Of a DNA stretch of 5,422 nucleotides, positions 4,741 to 5,422 are shown piece by piece. The stretch is taken from the NCBI GenBank assembly GCA_025457805.1, contig JALOTR010000251.1, positions 1 to 5,422 of the forward strand. The letters are read 5' to 3'. Within the stretch, counting starts at the first letter, position 1. Each line of letters opens with the position of its first letter. The position numbers and the translations under genes were made by a program. The notes beneath the pieces are model-generated. The model saw only the letters and a list, made by a program, of their open reading frames with translations, made no database searches and was not told the origin of the DNA. The stretch is from Akkermansiaceae bacterium (GTDB taxonomy: Bacteria; Verrucomicrobiota; Verrucomicrobiia; Verrucomicrobiales; Akkermansiaceae).

Positions 4741-5422
4741 ATGGAACGCGAGGAATTGCCGCTCGACCGCCGACTGCGCCAGGAAATCCTGTTTGCGCGG
4801 GAGCGGGTCTATCGATTTGGAAAACCGACGCCGCTGGAGCGGCTCAACCTGCCGGGCCCGGGTCCGGAAATTTGGGTGAAACGCGAGGACCTGTCTGCGG
4901 TGAAGTCCTACAAATGGCGGGGTGCCTGCAATCGCATGGCCGTGCTCAGCCCCGGCGAGATGAAGCGCGGGGTGGTGACGGCATCGGCCGGAAACCATGC
5001 CCAGGGTGTGGCTTTGGCCGCCCGCACGCTTGGCATCCGGGCCCGCATTTACATGCCGCGCTCGACGCCCAAGGTGAAACAATCGGCCGTGCTGCATCAT
5101 GGCGGTGAGTTGGTGGAAATCCATCTGGCAGGTGACAGTTATGATGAAGCCGTGCAGGCCGCCCGCAGCGATGAGGCGGAGACGGGCGCAGTTTACATCC
5201 ATGCCTATGACGATCTTCAGGTGATGGCGGGTCAGGGCACGCTGGCCGATGAGGTCGTGCTATCCGGTCACGGTCCATTCGATGCCGCTTATCTTCAAAT
5301 CGGCGGCGGCGGGCTGGCGGCGGGAGTTTCCACGTGGTTGAAAACCTATTGGCCGGAGATGGAAATCATCGGTGTGGAAGGCGGCGGACAGGCATCGATG
5401 AAAGCCGCGCTTGAAGCCGGTC
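4741..5422 (+). CDS. ilvA: Threonine dehydratase-like PLP enzyme (3' partial)
   Basis: The first 227 codons of a fold-type II PLP enzyme of the threonine/serine ammonia-lyase group, running off the right edge. Such enzymes convert threonine to 2-oxobutanoate and ammonia, the first step towards isoleucine. [18 protein letters not shown] (47-64) contains the PLP lysine K58. [13 protein letters not shown] (80-92) is the substrate/cofactor loop with the conserved Asn-His. [11 protein letters not shown] (104-114), HAYDD (154-158), AGQGTLADE (163-171) and the phosphate-binding loop GGGGLAAGV (188-196) follow in the expected order. The start at 4741 is supported by AGGA 7 nt upstream. Some positions differ from textbook IlvA: VKSYK for VFSFK, HAYDD for HPFDD, and VEGGG where VEP is usual. 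Whether a C-terminal ACT-type regulatory domain is present cannot be seen, so biosynthetic versus catabolic or other dehydratase roles remain open. Confidence 0.88.
   Translation, partial: MEREELPLDRRLRQEILFARERVYRFGKPTPLERLNLPGPGPEIWVKREDLSAVKSYKWRGACNRMAVLSPGEMKRGVVTASAGNHAQGVALAARTLGIRARIYMPRSTPKVKQSAVLHHGGELVEIHLAGDSYDEAVQAARSDEAETGAVYIHAYDDLQVMAGQGTLADEVVLSGHGPFDAAYLQIGGGGLAAGVSTWLKTYWPEMEIIGVEGGGQASMKAALEAG

Noticed and set aside
4454..4879. A 141-codon + strand frame across the VF530 gene and the start of the ilvA-like gene
   Set aside because: It is antisense to the well-conserved VF530 gene and out of frame with the ilvA-like gene, with no family resemblance of its own.
4633..5202. 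A 189-codon - strand frame opposite the ilvA-like gene
   Set aside because: It is antisense to intact threonine dehydratase motifs. The translation is rich in His, Arg and Ala and shows no domain.
1..5422. CRISPR array, insertion sequence, integrase attachment site or defence system
   Set aside because: No regularly spaced repeats, transposase or integrase motifs, or partial tRNA duplication were seen. The tRNA-Leu is followed by a terminator-like hairpin and then the end of a housekeeping-type gene, not an island.

Overview
The window reads as an ordinary stretch of chromosome from a GC-rich bacterium. The best taxonomic guess is a verrucomicrobium or a relative in the PVC group. This rests on the style of the truncated Gfo/Idh/MocA oxidoreductase at the left edge, the large PqqL-like M16 protease and the weak ribosome binding sites. 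It is an inference from gene content, not a proof. There are no insertion sequences, integrases, CRISPR arrays or phage genes.

Layout from left to right: (1) the last 54 codons of a Gfo/Idh/MocA-type oxidoreductase on the + strand, ending at 166. (2) A convergent tRNA-Leu(CAG) on the - strand (319-405) with its own terminator-like hairpin. (3) A short divergent control region (406-567) rich in palindromes and hairpins. (4) A 981-residue, membrane-anchored, single-chain M16 zinc protease on the + strand (568-3513). Both halves of its active site appear intact. (5) A convergent intergenic gap (3514-3629) filled with nested inverted repeats. (6) A small four-helix membrane protein of the DUF2809 family on the - strand (3630-4064). 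(7) A - strand pair made of a VF530/DUF2132 nucleic-acid-binding-type protein (4448-4666) and a possible overlapping small basic ORF (4179-4451). (8) The 5' part of an IlvA-like, PLP-dependent threonine dehydratase on the + strand (4741 to the right edge), divergent from the VF530 gene.

The genes do not form one pathway. Strand switches and hairpins separate them into short, mostly single-gene transcription units. The only likely operon is VF530 plus the small ORF behind it.

I found no convincing new multi-gene system. The observations most worth following up are non-coding. One is an imperfect 27-nt direct repeat after the stop codons of two - strand units, bracketing the DUF2809 gene. Another is the competing-hairpin structure in the 3514-3629 gap. 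A third is the palindrome nested within an inverted repeat between tRNA-Leu and the protease gene.
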